Below are positions 43,114-50,158 of a stretch of DNA of 64,000 nt, piece by piece. The notes beneath the pieces were generated by a model that saw only the letters and a program-made list of their open reading frames with translations, ran no database searches and was not told the origin of the DNA. Position 1 is the first letter of the stretch. Every line of letters starts with the position of its first letter. Source of the DNA: Promicromonospora soli (lineage in GTDB: Bacteria > Actinomycetota > Actinomycetes > Actinomycetales > Cellulomonadaceae); NCBI RefSeq assembly GCF_014653785.1, contig NZ_BNAS01000002.1, positions 656,807 to 720,806 on the forward strand, read 5' to 3'. A program made the position numbers and the translations under genes.

Positions 43114-43776
43114 TCACGAGGTGACCAGCGGCGCCATCCCCTTTGCCCGCTCGACGGAGCCCTCGAGCCCGCAGGTCTCGAGCCAGTTCGCGAGCAGCCG
43201 GTGCCCGCCCTCGGTGAGCACGGACTCGGGGTGGAACTGGACGCCGTGCAGCGGCAGCTCACGATGCTGCAGCCCCATGACGATGCCCGACGCCGTCGAG
43301 CAGGTCACCTCGAGCTCCCCCGGCACGCTGTCCGGAGTCACGGCCAGCGAGTGGTACCGCGTGGCGGTGAACGGCGTCGGCAGGCCGGCGAGGACCCCGG
43401 CACCGGAGTGCTCGACGAGGCTCGTCTTGCCGTGCATGAGCTCTGGCGCGTGCGTCACCTTGCCGCCGAACACCTCGGCGAGCGCCTGGTGTCCCAGGCA
43501 GACGCCGAGCATCGGGGTGCGTGACCGGGCGCAGGCGCGGATCACGTCCTCGGAGGCACCGGCCTCGGCGGGCGTACCGGGTCCGGGCGAGACGAGCACG
43601 CCGTCGTAGGGCACGGGGGAGCCGTCGCCGCCGTCGTACCAGTAGCGGCCATCGGCGTCGGGGGAGGGCACGGCGTCGTTCCGGACCACAACGGTCCGGG
43701 CGCCGATCTGGTCGAGGTAGCCGACGATCGTATAGACGAACGAGTCGTAGTTGTCGACGACAAGGATGCGCGTCAT
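43114..43776 (-). CDS. pabA: Glutamine amidotransferase (anthranilate/aminodeoxychorismate synthase component II)
   Basis: Supplies ammonia from glutamine to a partner synthase for tryptophan or folate. The 220-residue class I amidotransferase has the oxyanion motif VSPGPGTPAEAG, nucleophile Cys in LGVCLGHQALAEVFGG, and catalytic His/Glu in GVQFHPESVLT. In related actinobacteria this gene, next to the PknB operon, is annotated as PabA/TrpG and probably serves folate synthesis; the amphibolic role cannot be separated from sequence alone. It is convergent with pknB and lies nine bases downstream of a small membrane protein gene. Confidence 0.9.
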   Translation of the reverse strand: MTRILVVDNYDSFVYTIVGYLDQIGARTVVVRNDAVPSPDADGRYWYDGGDGSPVPYDGVLVSPGPGTPAEAGASEDVIRACARSRTPMLGVCLGHQALAEVFGGKVTHAPELMHGKTSLVEHSGAGVLAGLPTPFTATRYHSLAVTPDSVPGELEVTCSTASGIVMGLQHRELPLHGVQFHPESVLTEGGHRLLANWLETCGLEGSVERAKGMAPLVTS

Positions 43777-43785
43777 GCAGGCATG

Positions 43786-43944
43786 CTACGCGCCGACCGT
43801 GGTGTCGTTGAACGGCATGTAGTCGCTGAGCCACGGAAAGAACTCCGTGAAGCACACTGCAACCACCCCGAACACCAGCACGAGACAGACCAGGAGCTTG
43901 AACCAGCCGGGGCCGGGGATGGCCCGCCACAGCAGCCCGTACAT
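43786..43944 (-). CDS. Small conserved membrane protein next to sortase
   Basis: A 52-residue protein: MYGLLWRAIPGPGWFKLLVC, a single membrane helix, then FPWLSDYMPFNDTTVGA. The WR-PGP start and the FPWL----MPFNDTTV ending match a small family routinely found between sortase E and the pabA gene in actinobacteria. Start ATG 43944 overlaps the sortase stop by one base (TGATG), so it should be translated with it. Its nine-base spacing to pabA makes one operon. Function unknown. Confidence 0.86.
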   Translation of the reverse strand: MYGLLWRAIPGPGWFKLLVCLVLVFGVVAVCFTEFFPWLSDYMPFNDTTVGA

Positions 43945-44774
43945 CAGCTCATCAGCTCCTTCGGCTTGCCTTCGCCCACCGGTGACCAGTACTCGAGCTC
44001 GCCGTGCACGATGTACCGCTGGGTCGCGGAGAACATGGGGTGGCAGGACGTCAGGGTGATGAACCGCTTCTTCGGGTCGGGCATGGGCTGGTCCTTGGTG
44101 ACCCCTGGCACCGGCGCGATGACCTCGACGTTCTGCGGGTACACGATCTTGTACTCCGTCACCTTGTACACGTACCAGGTGTCCTCGGTGCGGACCACCA
44201 GCGGGTCGCCCTTCTTGAGCTCCGCGATCTTGTTGAAGGGCTTGCCGTACGTGGTGCGGTGCGCGGCGACGGCGAAGTTGCCCAGGGCGCCCGGCATCGC
44301 GGTGCCCTCGTAGTGCCCGATGCCGATCGTGTCGAGAACCGTCGCCTTGTCCGTGCCCTCGGCGACCGGCTTGACGTAGTCGTCGCCGAACCGCGGGATA
44401 TACATCTGCGCGAACAGCTCGCCGACCCCAGGCTCCTCCAGGACCGGTGGTGGCCCGTCGCTCTCCGGGGTGGGCGCGGGGCCCGTCGGGGCCGCCTCCC
44501 AGTCCATCTCGGCGATGATCTCGCTCTGGGCACGCTCGCCCTCGACGTCGGTCCACCAGAGCTGCCACACCACGAACAGCCCCAGTACCACGCCCGCGGT
44601 CACGAGGAGCTCACCCACCACGCCGATCAGCCAGGCCACGGGCCGCATGGGGGACCCCGACGTCCGCGGACGCCGCGCGTTGCGCGGTCCCATCCCGGAC
44701 GGACCGCGTTCATACGCGATGGGGAACACCTCCTGTGGCAGTGGCACGTTGTGGCCGGTCTGCGCGTGGGTCAT
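43944..44774 (-). CDS. Class E sortase
   Basis: Cuts a C-terminal sorting signal and joins surface proteins to the cell wall. The 276-residue protein has a cytoplasmic N-terminus, a membrane anchor (WLIGVVGELLVTAGVVLGLFVVWQLWW) and the sortase domain with catalytic His in NFAVAAHRTTYGKPF, Cys in LTSCHPMF and Arg in SATQRYIV. In class E enzymes the preferred signal is LAXTG; a candidate substrate with LAATG is at 58664-59323. ATG 44774 overlaps the DUF881 stop (ATGA). Confidence 0.92.
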   Translation of the reverse strand: MTHAQTGHNVPLPQEVFPIAYERGPSGMGPRNARRPRTSGSPMRPVAWLIGVVGELLVTAGVVLGLFVVWQLWWTDVEGERAQSEIIAEMDWEAAPTGPAPTPESDGPPPVLEEPGVGELFAQMYIPRFGDDYVKPVAEGTDKATVLDTIGIGHYEGTAMPGALGNFAVAAHRTTYGKPFNKIAELKKGDPLVVRTEDTWYVYKVTEYKIVYPQNVEVIAPVPGVTKDQPMPDPKKRFITLTSCHPMFSATQRYIVHGELEYWSPVGEGKPKELMS

Positions 44775-45586
44775 CCAAAGACCTCCGTACCGTCGGGAAC
44801 CGTCGCGTACTGCAGACCGCCGCCGTCGTACGCCGGAAGGTCCAGATGGTCGCTGCGTTGCACATCCCAGCCCAGGTGCACCCAGTCGACGTACTCGAGA
44901 TACGTCTGCACACCCTCGGAGCTCATCAGCGCCGCCTCCATCTTCTCCGGGTCTCCCACCGCCGTCACCTTGTAGGGCGGGGAGAACACCTTGCCGTGCA
45001 GCAGCAGGATGTTTCCTGAGCAGCGGAACGCCGACGTCGAGGTCACGCGCTCGCCCTGGAGCGCCATCGCCTCGGCGCCGCCGCTCCACAGGGCGTTGAT
45101 GACGTGCTGCAGGTCCTGCTGGTGCACCACGAGATCGTCCGGCTGCGGCTCCACGCCGGCCGGACCCACGTCGACCGACGTCGACGGCGCGTCGTCGAGC
45201 GTTACCGTCAGGCCTTCGCCCGCCACGGGCTCGCTGCCCGACACCACGCCCTCGCGCTCCACCAGATCAGGGTCCAGCGTCGGGACGGTGGTACCGGCAC
45301 GCGAGCTGAGCGCCTCGATCTCGCTGTTCAGCTCATCGGTGAGCTCGGTGAGCTCGCTGACGCGCGCGGTCTCGTCGTCGACGAGCTGTGCCAGGTCCTG
45401 CGGGTCACGGGTGTGGGCGCCACCGCCGTCGGCCAGTCGCGCGCTCGCGCTGAACATGAGGCCGGCCAGCACGGCGACAGCACCCACGCTGAGCCACGAA
45501 CGCCATCTCGCGTTCACCGGGGCGCGAAAGAAGCCCGCCGCGCCGCCCTCGGACGGCGGCGTGCGCGTCGGTTCGGCTCCGGTCAC
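44771..45586 (-). CDS. DUF881 family membrane protein
   Basis: A 271-residue protein with a single membrane anchor (WLSVGAVAVLAGLMFSASARL), a coiled-coil stretch (DDETARVSELTELTDELNSEIEAL) and a C-terminal DUF881 domain (GEGLTVTLDDAP, LVVHQQDLQHVINALWSGGAEAMALQGERVTSTSAFRCSGNILLLHGKVFSPPYKVTAVGD). DUF881 proteins are found beside division genes in actinobacteria and resemble YlxW/YlxX; their role is not established. GTG 45586 has GGAGGG six bases upstream. It is divergent from crgA. Confidence 0.9.
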   Translation of the reverse strand: MTGAEPTRTPPSEGGAAGFFRAPVNARWRSWLSVGAVAVLAGLMFSASARLADGGGAHTRDPQDLAQLVDDETARVSELTELTDELNSEIEALSSRAGTTVPTLDPDLVEREGVVSGSEPVAGEGLTVTLDDAPSTSVDVGPAGVEPQPDDLVVHQQDLQHVINALWSGGAEAMALQGERVTSTSAFRCSGNILLLHGKVFSPPYKVTAVGDPEKMEAALMSSEGVQTYLEYVDWVHLGWDVQRSDHLDLPAYDGGGLQYATVPDGTEVFG

Positions 45587-45732
45587 ACGCGTCCCTCCTG
45601 CAGCACTCGACAAACCCGCGGACGCGTCTGGTCACGACTCAGGCCTGTTGACCACTACGCTAGTCCACGAGTAAGTCAGACGTCGGCTCGGCACACCTGT
45701 CGGGCAGACCCCCCAGGACAGGAGCCCGCCTC

Positions 45733-46005
45733 GTGCCCGAGTCGAAGTCCCGCAACAAGAAGAAGGTCACGGCCAAGGCAGAGAAGGCCGAGGCCAAGAT
45801 CGCCCTGCCCGGTGAGGCGGTCAACCCTCGTTGGCTCGCCCCGGTCATGGTCGGTCTCATGGTCCTCGGCCTCGCCTGGATCGTGACCTTCTACCTCACG
45901 AGCGCCGACCTCGGTCTGCCGATCCCGCAGATCGGCCAGTGGAATCTCGCCGTCGGCTTCGGTCTGATCATCGTCGGTTTCGGCCTCACGACCCGCTGGC
46001 GCTGA
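45733..46005 (+). CDS. crgA: Cell division protein CrgA
   Basis: Small division-regulating protein that localises to the septum and, in mycobacteria, interacts with FtsZ, FtsI and FtsQ. The 90-residue product has a lysine-rich cytoplasmic tail (SRNKKKVTAKAEKAEAK) and two membrane helices (WLAPVMVGLMVLGLAWIVTFYL and WNLAVGFGLIIVGFGLTTRWR) separated by a short outer loop. The NPRWL motif is typical. GTG 45733 has AGGAG upstream. Confidence 0.94.
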   Translation: MPESKSRNKKKVTAKAEKAEAKIALPGEAVNPRWLAPVMVGLMVLGLAWIVTFYLTSADLGLPIPQIGQWNLAVGFGLIIVGFGLTTRWR

Positions 46006-46100
46006 ATGCGGAGCGCAGTGCAGGGTGAGAGCCGAGGAACGAGGCACTCGCCCGCAGCGGAGCGCAGCGGAAGCGCCATCTGGCAGGGAAAGTAGCGGTT

Positions 46101-46126
46101 CCGCGGCCGCGCTGAGGCGGCCGCGG
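46101..46126 (+). terminator. Hairpin downstream of crgA
   Basis: CCGCGGCCGC (46101-46110) pairs perfectly with GCGGCCGCGG (46117-46126) around a six-base loop, about 95 bases after the crgA stop. There is no U-run, so termination is only likely. Confidence 0.45.
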
Positions 46127-46140
46127 GGCTGTGTCCCTCT

Positions 46141-46160
46141 TTATCCACAGCTGTGGGTAA
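46141..46160. promoter_or_regulatory. Inverted pair of DnaA boxes
   Basis: TTATCCACA (46141-46149) is a perfect DnaA box; the adjacent TGTGGGTAA (46152-46160) is a one-mismatch box in the opposite orientation (TTACCCACA). They sit in the crgA-rhomboid spacer, more than 17 kb from the origin. Confidence 0.6.
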
Positions 46161-46257
46161 AGCTGGGGAAAAGAGAGTGGTGCCACACCGCCAGCTGGTT
46201 CGTCCGGGTCCAGATCCGTATGTCTGACCGGGCTCCGGAGAGGCGCCGACGGTCCGT

Positions 46258-47139
46258 TCACAGGACCCCGACGGAGCTGTAGCGCCACACCGCCAGGCCC
46301 ACGAGCAGCACGACGCCGGCCAGCGGAACCACCCAGGCGACGACGCTGCGGCGGTCCTTCGGTGCGTACGCGTACGCAGTCGCTACCAGCGCACCGGTGA
46401 CGAGCCCGCCCAGGTGCGCCTGCCAGGCGATGTTCGGCACGTAGAAGCCGATCGCACCGTTCACCGCGAGCAGGACGAGCACCTGGCCCGTGCTGCGGCC
46501 GAGGCGCCGCATCACCGGAAGCATCGCCCCGAACAGGCCGAACACCATGCCGGACGCACCGACCACTCGCGTCCACCACGCGTCGGACGTGGCCGGGTCG
46601 CCCGCCAGGAGCAGCACTGCGACCGACCCACCCACGGCGGAGAGCAGGCACAGGACCCCGAAGCGCCACCGCCCGAGCAGAGGTTCGAGGAACTGGCCCG
46701 TTATCCACAGGGCATACATGTTGAACAGGATGTGCAGCGGTGACGTGGAGTGCAGGAACGACGCCGTGAGGAAGCGCCACGGCTCGTCCACGCCGCCCCA
46801 GGGCCAGAACCACAGCAGCTCCGTCCACCTGCCCCCCGTCACCAGCTGCAGCAGCCAGCTCACGACACAGAGCCCGATGATCGAGAGCGTGACGATCGGC
46901 CGGCCGTTGACGGCCGCGCTGCTTGCCGAGCCGCCGAACACCGTCCGCACGCGGGGAGCGGCACGCTGCGACTCCCGGACGCAGTCCACGCACTGCACGC
47001 CGACGGCGGCCGGGCGCTGGCATTCGGGACAGGCCGGCCGGCCACAGCGCTGGCAGCGCACGTAGGACACCCGGTCGGGATGTCGCGGGCAGACGGGAGC
47101 CGCGGCCTCGGTCGGCTCCTCGGCGGCCGGGTCGTTCAT
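46258..47139 (-). CDS. Rhomboid family intramembrane serine protease
   Basis: Cleaves membrane proteins within the bilayer. The 293-residue protein opens with a cysteine-rich zinc ribbon (CPRHPDRVSYVRCQRCGRPACPECQRPAAVGVQCVDC), then six or seven membrane helices. The catalytic Ser lies in VVGASGMVFGLFGA and the His in IAWQAHLGGLVTGA; HILFNMYALWITGQFLEPLLG gives the third helix. The order crgA-rhomboid-cyclophilin is conserved in actinobacteria. Substrates are unknown. A perfect DnaA box (46701-46709) falls within the coding sequence. Confidence 0.94.
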   Translation of the reverse strand: MNDPAAEEPTEAAAPVCPRHPDRVSYVRCQRCGRPACPECQRPAAVGVQCVDCVRESQRAAPRVRTVFGGSASSAAVNGRPIVTLSIIGLCVVSWLLQLVTGGRWTELLWFWPWGGVDEPWRFLTASFLHSTSPLHILFNMYALWITGQFLEPLLGRWRFGVLCLLSAVGGSVAVLLLAGDPATSDAWWTRVVGASGMVFGLFGAMLPVMRRLGRSTGQVLVLLAVNGAIGFYVPNIAWQAHLGGLVTGALVATAYAYAPKDRRSVVAWVVPLAGVVLLVGLAVWRYSSVGVL

Positions 47140-47213
47140 CGCGATACGTCCTCAGTCCCCTCGGTCCTCAGTGCTCAGGAACGTGCTCGGTCCGGCTCGG
47201 TCGCCGCCGGTCC

Positions 47214-47753
47214 TCAGGGCTCGATGGTGACGGAGTTGATGGTGATGTCCTCGACAGGGCGGTCGCCGGGGCGCGTGCGCGTCGTGCCGACCTTGTCGAC
47301 GACCTGACGCGAAGCGTCGTCCGCCACCTTGCCGAAGATCGTGTGCTTGCCGTTCAGCCACGGGGTCTCAGCGGTGGTGAGGAAGAACTGCGAGCCGTTG
47401 GTGCCCTCGATCTGGCCGGTCACCGGGTTGCGTCGCTTCCCGGCGTTGGCCATCGCGAGGATGTACTTCTCGTTGAACTGGAGCTCCGGGTGGATCTCGT
47501 CGTTGAACGTGTACCCCGGGCCTCCGGTTCCCGTCCCGAGCGGGCAGCCGCCCTGGATCATGAAGTCTTCGATCACGCGGTGGAAGATGAGGCCGTCGTA
47601 GAACGGGTCCTTGCGCTCTTCGCCCGTCCGCGGGTCCGTCCAGGCCTTCTCACCGGTCGCGAGGCCGACGAAGTTCTCGACAGTCTTGGGCGCGTGGTTC
47701 GGGAAGAGCTCGATGCGGATGTCACCGGAAGTGGTGTGCAGGATTGCGAACAT
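47214..47753 (-). CDS. ppiA: Cyclophilin-type peptidyl-prolyl cis-trans isomerase
   Basis: Speeds up folding by isomerising Xaa-Pro bonds. The 179-residue cytoplasmic cyclophilin shows FHRVIEDFMIQGGCPLGTGTGGPGYTFNDE, NGSQFFLTTAETPWLNGKHTIFGKV and other active-site residues. It is upstream of the rhomboid gene on the same strand with a 74-base gap. Length matches PpiA of related genera. Confidence 0.94.
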   Translation of the reverse strand: MFAILHTTSGDIRIELFPNHAPKTVENFVGLATGEKAWTDPRTGEERKDPFYDGLIFHRVIEDFMIQGGCPLGTGTGGPGYTFNDEIHPELQFNEKYILAMANAGKRRNPVTGQIEGTNGSQFFLTTAETPWLNGKHTIFGKVADDASRQVVDKVGTTRTRPGDRPVEDITINSVTIEP

Positions 47754-47876
47754 GCATCAATCCTCCCATGGAGCGGCCCGCTGATGCTGCACCATTGGCT
47801 CCCGCCCTCGCCAGCAGGCCCAGGCGGTGGCAGAGTGGCACCTTGAGGAGTATTTGAACCGTTCGGGGGGAGTTTC

Positions 47877-48905
47877 ATGACCCGCAAGAAGGTGACCGAC
47901 TACGTGGACACGAGCAAGATCGACACCGAGAAGGTCAAGGAGAAGGCCGCAGAGGCCACCGCTCTACTTTCCGACGTCAGCTCCAAGGCCGCCTCACAGG
48001 CGGGGTCTCTCGCGGCCCAGGCCAAGGATCGGGCCTCGAACGCCAAGGACTGGGCCCAGCCCCGCGTCCACGACTTCATCGCATGGCTGACGCCACGCGC
48101 TGAGAAGGCGTGGCAGGACAGCCTGCAGGCTGCTGCACCCCAGGTCGAGAAGGTGGCAGGCAAGGCCGCGCCGCTCATCGACTCCGCGCACGACAAGCTC
48201 GTGGACGACCTGCTGCCGAAGATGGTCGCCGCGTTCAACGCCGCAGCGTCCAACGCCGCAGCGTCTCAGAGCAAGGCATCGCTCACCGACACCGTCGCCG
48301 ACGCGGCGGACAAGGCCAGCAAGAAGGGCAAGAAGGGCTGGCTCGTAGCGCTGGCCGCTGGCGGCGCCGCCGTCGCGGGCTACGTCTTCTGGAAGCGCGC
48401 GCAGCCGCAGACCGACCCGTGGGCCGAGCCCTGGGAGCAGGGCGCGGGGGCCGATTACTCGAACGGCACCGCGGCGCACTCGTCCGGCATCGGCTCGGCG
48501 GCGGGTTCCGCCGTCGCCAAGGGCCGGGAGGCGGGAGCCAAGGCCGCGCAGACGGCCAAGGATCTCGGCATCCGGGCCTACTCGGCCGCCAGCCCCGCGT
48601 TCGAGGCGGCCAAGGAGAAGGCCGCACCGGTGCTCGACGCCGCCAAGGAGAAGGCCGCACCGGTCCTCGACGCCGCCAAGGAGAAGGCCGCACCGGTCCT
48701 CGACGCGGCACGGTCGACGGCACACAAGGCCACCACGGCAGTGTCCGAGGTCGCGCACAAGGCCGGCCGAAGCGACGCTGACAGCTCCAACGGCACGACG
48801 TCGGAGGCGTCCGACCTGGACGAGCCCACCGACACGGCTCCGCCGGTGGCGGACGAGCCGACCGTGGACCACGCCCCGCCGGGGGAGAGCAAGCAGGAGA
48901 GCTGA
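47877..48905 (+). CDS. Alanine/lysine-rich helical repeat membrane protein
   Basis: A 342-residue protein of low complexity, rich in Ala, Lys, Glu and Asp in heptad-like patterns. Residues about 1-150 form amphipathic helices, then comes a hydrophobic segment (GWLVALAAGGAAVAGYVFW) that could anchor it. Residues about 245-278 contain three tandem KEKAAPVLDAA units encoded by 33-base direct repeats. The tail is acidic and proline-rich. It resembles coiled-coil or apolipoprotein-like proteins such as DUF948/YtxH-type proteins, but no family can be asserted. ATG 47877 has GGGGGAG upstream. Confidence 0.75.
   Translation: MTRKKVTDYVDTSKIDTEKVKEKAAEATALLSDVSSKAASQAGSLAAQAKDRASNAKDWAQPRVHDFIAWLTPRAEKAWQDSLQAAAPQVEKVAGKAAPLIDSAHDKLVDDLLPKMVAAFNAAASNAAASQSKASLTDTVADAADKASKKGKKGWLVALAAGGAAVAGYVFWKRAQPQTDPWAEPWEQGAGADYSNGTAAHSSGIGSAAGSAVAKGREAGAKAAQTAKDLGIRAYSAASPAFEAAKEKAAPVLDAAKEKAAPVLDAAKEKAAPVLDAARSTAHKATTAVSEVAHKAGRSDADSSNGTTSEASDLDEPTDTAPPVADEPTVDHAPPGESKQES
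48612..48710 (+). repeat. Three 33-base tandem repeats in the helical protein gene
   Basis: Units 48612-48644, 48645-48677 and 48678-48710 are nearly identical; copies 1 and 2 differ at one base and copy 3 ends differently. Each encodes KEKAAPVLDAA. Near-identity at the DNA level suggests recent slippage or recombination. Confidence 0.93.
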
Positions 48906-48924
48906 CTCAGCCCACCGCGCATGT

Positions 48925-48957
48925 CAGAAGGGCCTGGCCAGTGGCCAGGCCCTTCTG
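48925..48957. terminator. Bidirectional terminator-like hairpin
   Basis: CAGAAGGGCCTGGCC (48925-48939) pairs with GGCCAGGCCCTTCTG (48943-48957) around AGT, between two convergent genes. The U-run on either strand is weak. Confidence 0.65.
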
Positions 48958-49019
48958 TCATGGGCGCCTGCGCCTCGTATGCGAACGACGCCGACCACCG
49001 ACCGCCATCGAGCTCGTCG

Positions 49020-49589
49020 TCACCGTGGGCCTCGCGGACGCATGATGAGCGCGGCGACGTAGTAGGTGCACGGTTCGCCGGCGGGGTTGGCGTAGGCGTG
49101 CGTCACGTCGGCGGCGAAGTAGACGGAGTCCCCGGCAGAGAGGTCGGCGACCTGGTCGGCGAGGCGGAGCCGGAGGGTGCCGGTCTCCACGACCACGAAC
49201 TCGTGTGAGCCTGGCGCGTAGGCGGGAAACTCACCGGCGTCGCAGCCGCCCGGCAGGGTGGTGCGGATCCACTCGAAGTTCACGCCGGGCACGACCGGGC
49301 TGACGATGGTGCGGTGCCATCCGCCGGGCTCCTCGACCGTGTCCTGGTCGGCGGCGCGGCGGACGATCACGCGGCGAGGTTCGGCATCGTTGATGAGGTC
49401 GGCCAGGCCGATGCCGAGCCCGTCGGCGATGCGGGACAGCACCACGACGGTGGGGGCCTTCTGCCCGCGCTCCACCGAGGACAGCATGCTGACGCTCACC
49501 TCCGTCGCGGAGGCCAGCTCGGCCAGAGTCATGCCCCGGTCGTGGCGCAGGCCCTGGACGCGACCGCCCAGCTTCACAAGGTCAAACAT
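49020..49589 (-). CDS. XRE-family regulator with cupin domain
   Basis: A 189-residue repressor-like protein. Residues 8-62 form the HTH (LGGRVQGLRHDRGMTLAELASATEVSVSMLSSVERGQKAPTVVVLSRIADGLG), and residues about 115-185 form a cupin (EFPAYAPGSHEFVVVETGTLRLRLADQVADLSAGDSVYFAADVTHAYANPAGEPC) that may bind a small ligand. Related proteins control export and modification genes. It is divergent from the acetyltransferase-MFS operon, with a palindromic site at the shared start region, so it very likely autoregulates and represses that operon. Confidence 0.92.
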   Translation of the reverse strand: MFDLVKLGGRVQGLRHDRGMTLAELASATEVSVSMLSSVERGQKAPTVVVLSRIADGLGIGLADLINDAEPRRVIVRRAADQDTVEEPGGWHRTIVSPVVPGVNFEWIRTTLPGGCDAGEFPAYAPGSHEFVVVETGTLRLRLADQVADLSAGDSVYFAADVTHAYANPAGEPCTYYVAALIMRPRGPR

Positions 49590-49626
49590 TCCGCTATAAT
49601 AGCAGATGTGTTTACTATAGTGGAAT
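49573..49626. promoter_or_regulatory. Shared operator/promoter of the XRE and acetyltransferase genes
   Basis: TTCACA (49573-49578) and TATAAT (49595-49600), 16 bases apart, form a good rightward promoter. ATTCCGCTATAATAG (from 49588) and CTATAGTGGAAT (ending 49626) are inverted copies of one half-site. Leftward, TATAGT (49614-49619 complement) could be the -10 for the regulator. The half-sites cover both -10 regions, a repressor arrangement. Confidence 0.75.
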
Positions 49627-49633
49627 CAGCCTG

Positions 49634-50158
49634 ATGTCTGCAGCACCTCCGGTCGTTCGTCCTGTGGTCCCTGGCACCTCCGACCTCTCCGCGGTGACGG
49701 CGATCATGGAGCACTACGTCGAGCACACCGTCGCGACCTTCAACGAGATCCCGCCGAGCACCGAGGACTGGGCACAGCGGTACTCGGCCCTGGCCGCGCG
49801 GGGCCTCCCGTTCCTGGTCGCCGAGATGGCCGGGGAAGTGGTCGGCTTCGCCTATGTCGCACCTTGGCGCCCGCAGTCCGCGTACCGGCACACGGTCGAG
49901 AGCACCGTCTATCTCGCCCCAGGCGCGACCGGTCACGGCATCGGTACCGCGCTGCTGAGGGAGCTGATCGACCAGGCCACCGCGGCCGGATGCCGCCAGA
50001 TGATCGCCGTCATCGCCGATACCGGCAGCCCGGCCTCGGCGGCTTTGCACCGCCACCTCGGCTTCGTCGACGCAGGCCGGCTCCACGCGGTCGGGGTCAA
50101 GCACGGCCGATGGATCGACACGATGCTCATGCAGCGCGACCTGACCACACCACCGTGA
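49634..50158 (+). CDS. GNAT acetyltransferase, phosphinothricin acetyltransferase-like
   Basis: Transfers acetyl from acetyl-CoA to an amino group. The 174-residue protein resembles the Pat/Bar/MnaT subgroup: DLSAVTAIMEHYVEHTVATFNEIPPS at the N-terminus, PFLVAEMAGEVVGFAYVAPWRPQSAYRHTVESTVYLAPGATGHGIGTALLRELI (the CoA-binding Q/R-X-X-G-X-A/G loop appears as GATGHGIGTALL), and VKHGRWIDTMLMQR near the end. The family acetylates methionine sulfoximine, phosphinothricin or related amino acids; the substrate here is not certain. Its TGA overlaps the GTG of the MFS gene. Confidence 0.88.
   Translation: MSAAPPVVRPVVPGTSDLSAVTAIMEHYVEHTVATFNEIPPSTEDWAQRYSALAARGLPFLVAEMAGEVVGFAYVAPWRPQSAYRHTVESTVYLAPGATGHGIGTALLRELIDQATAAGCRQMIAVIADTGSPASAALHRHLGFVDAGRLHAVGVKHGRWIDTMLMQRDLTTPP

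Noticed and set aside
48612-48710. CRISPR-like array
   Set aside because: The repeats abut without spacers, are in frame and encode a peptide repeat; no cas genes are nearby.
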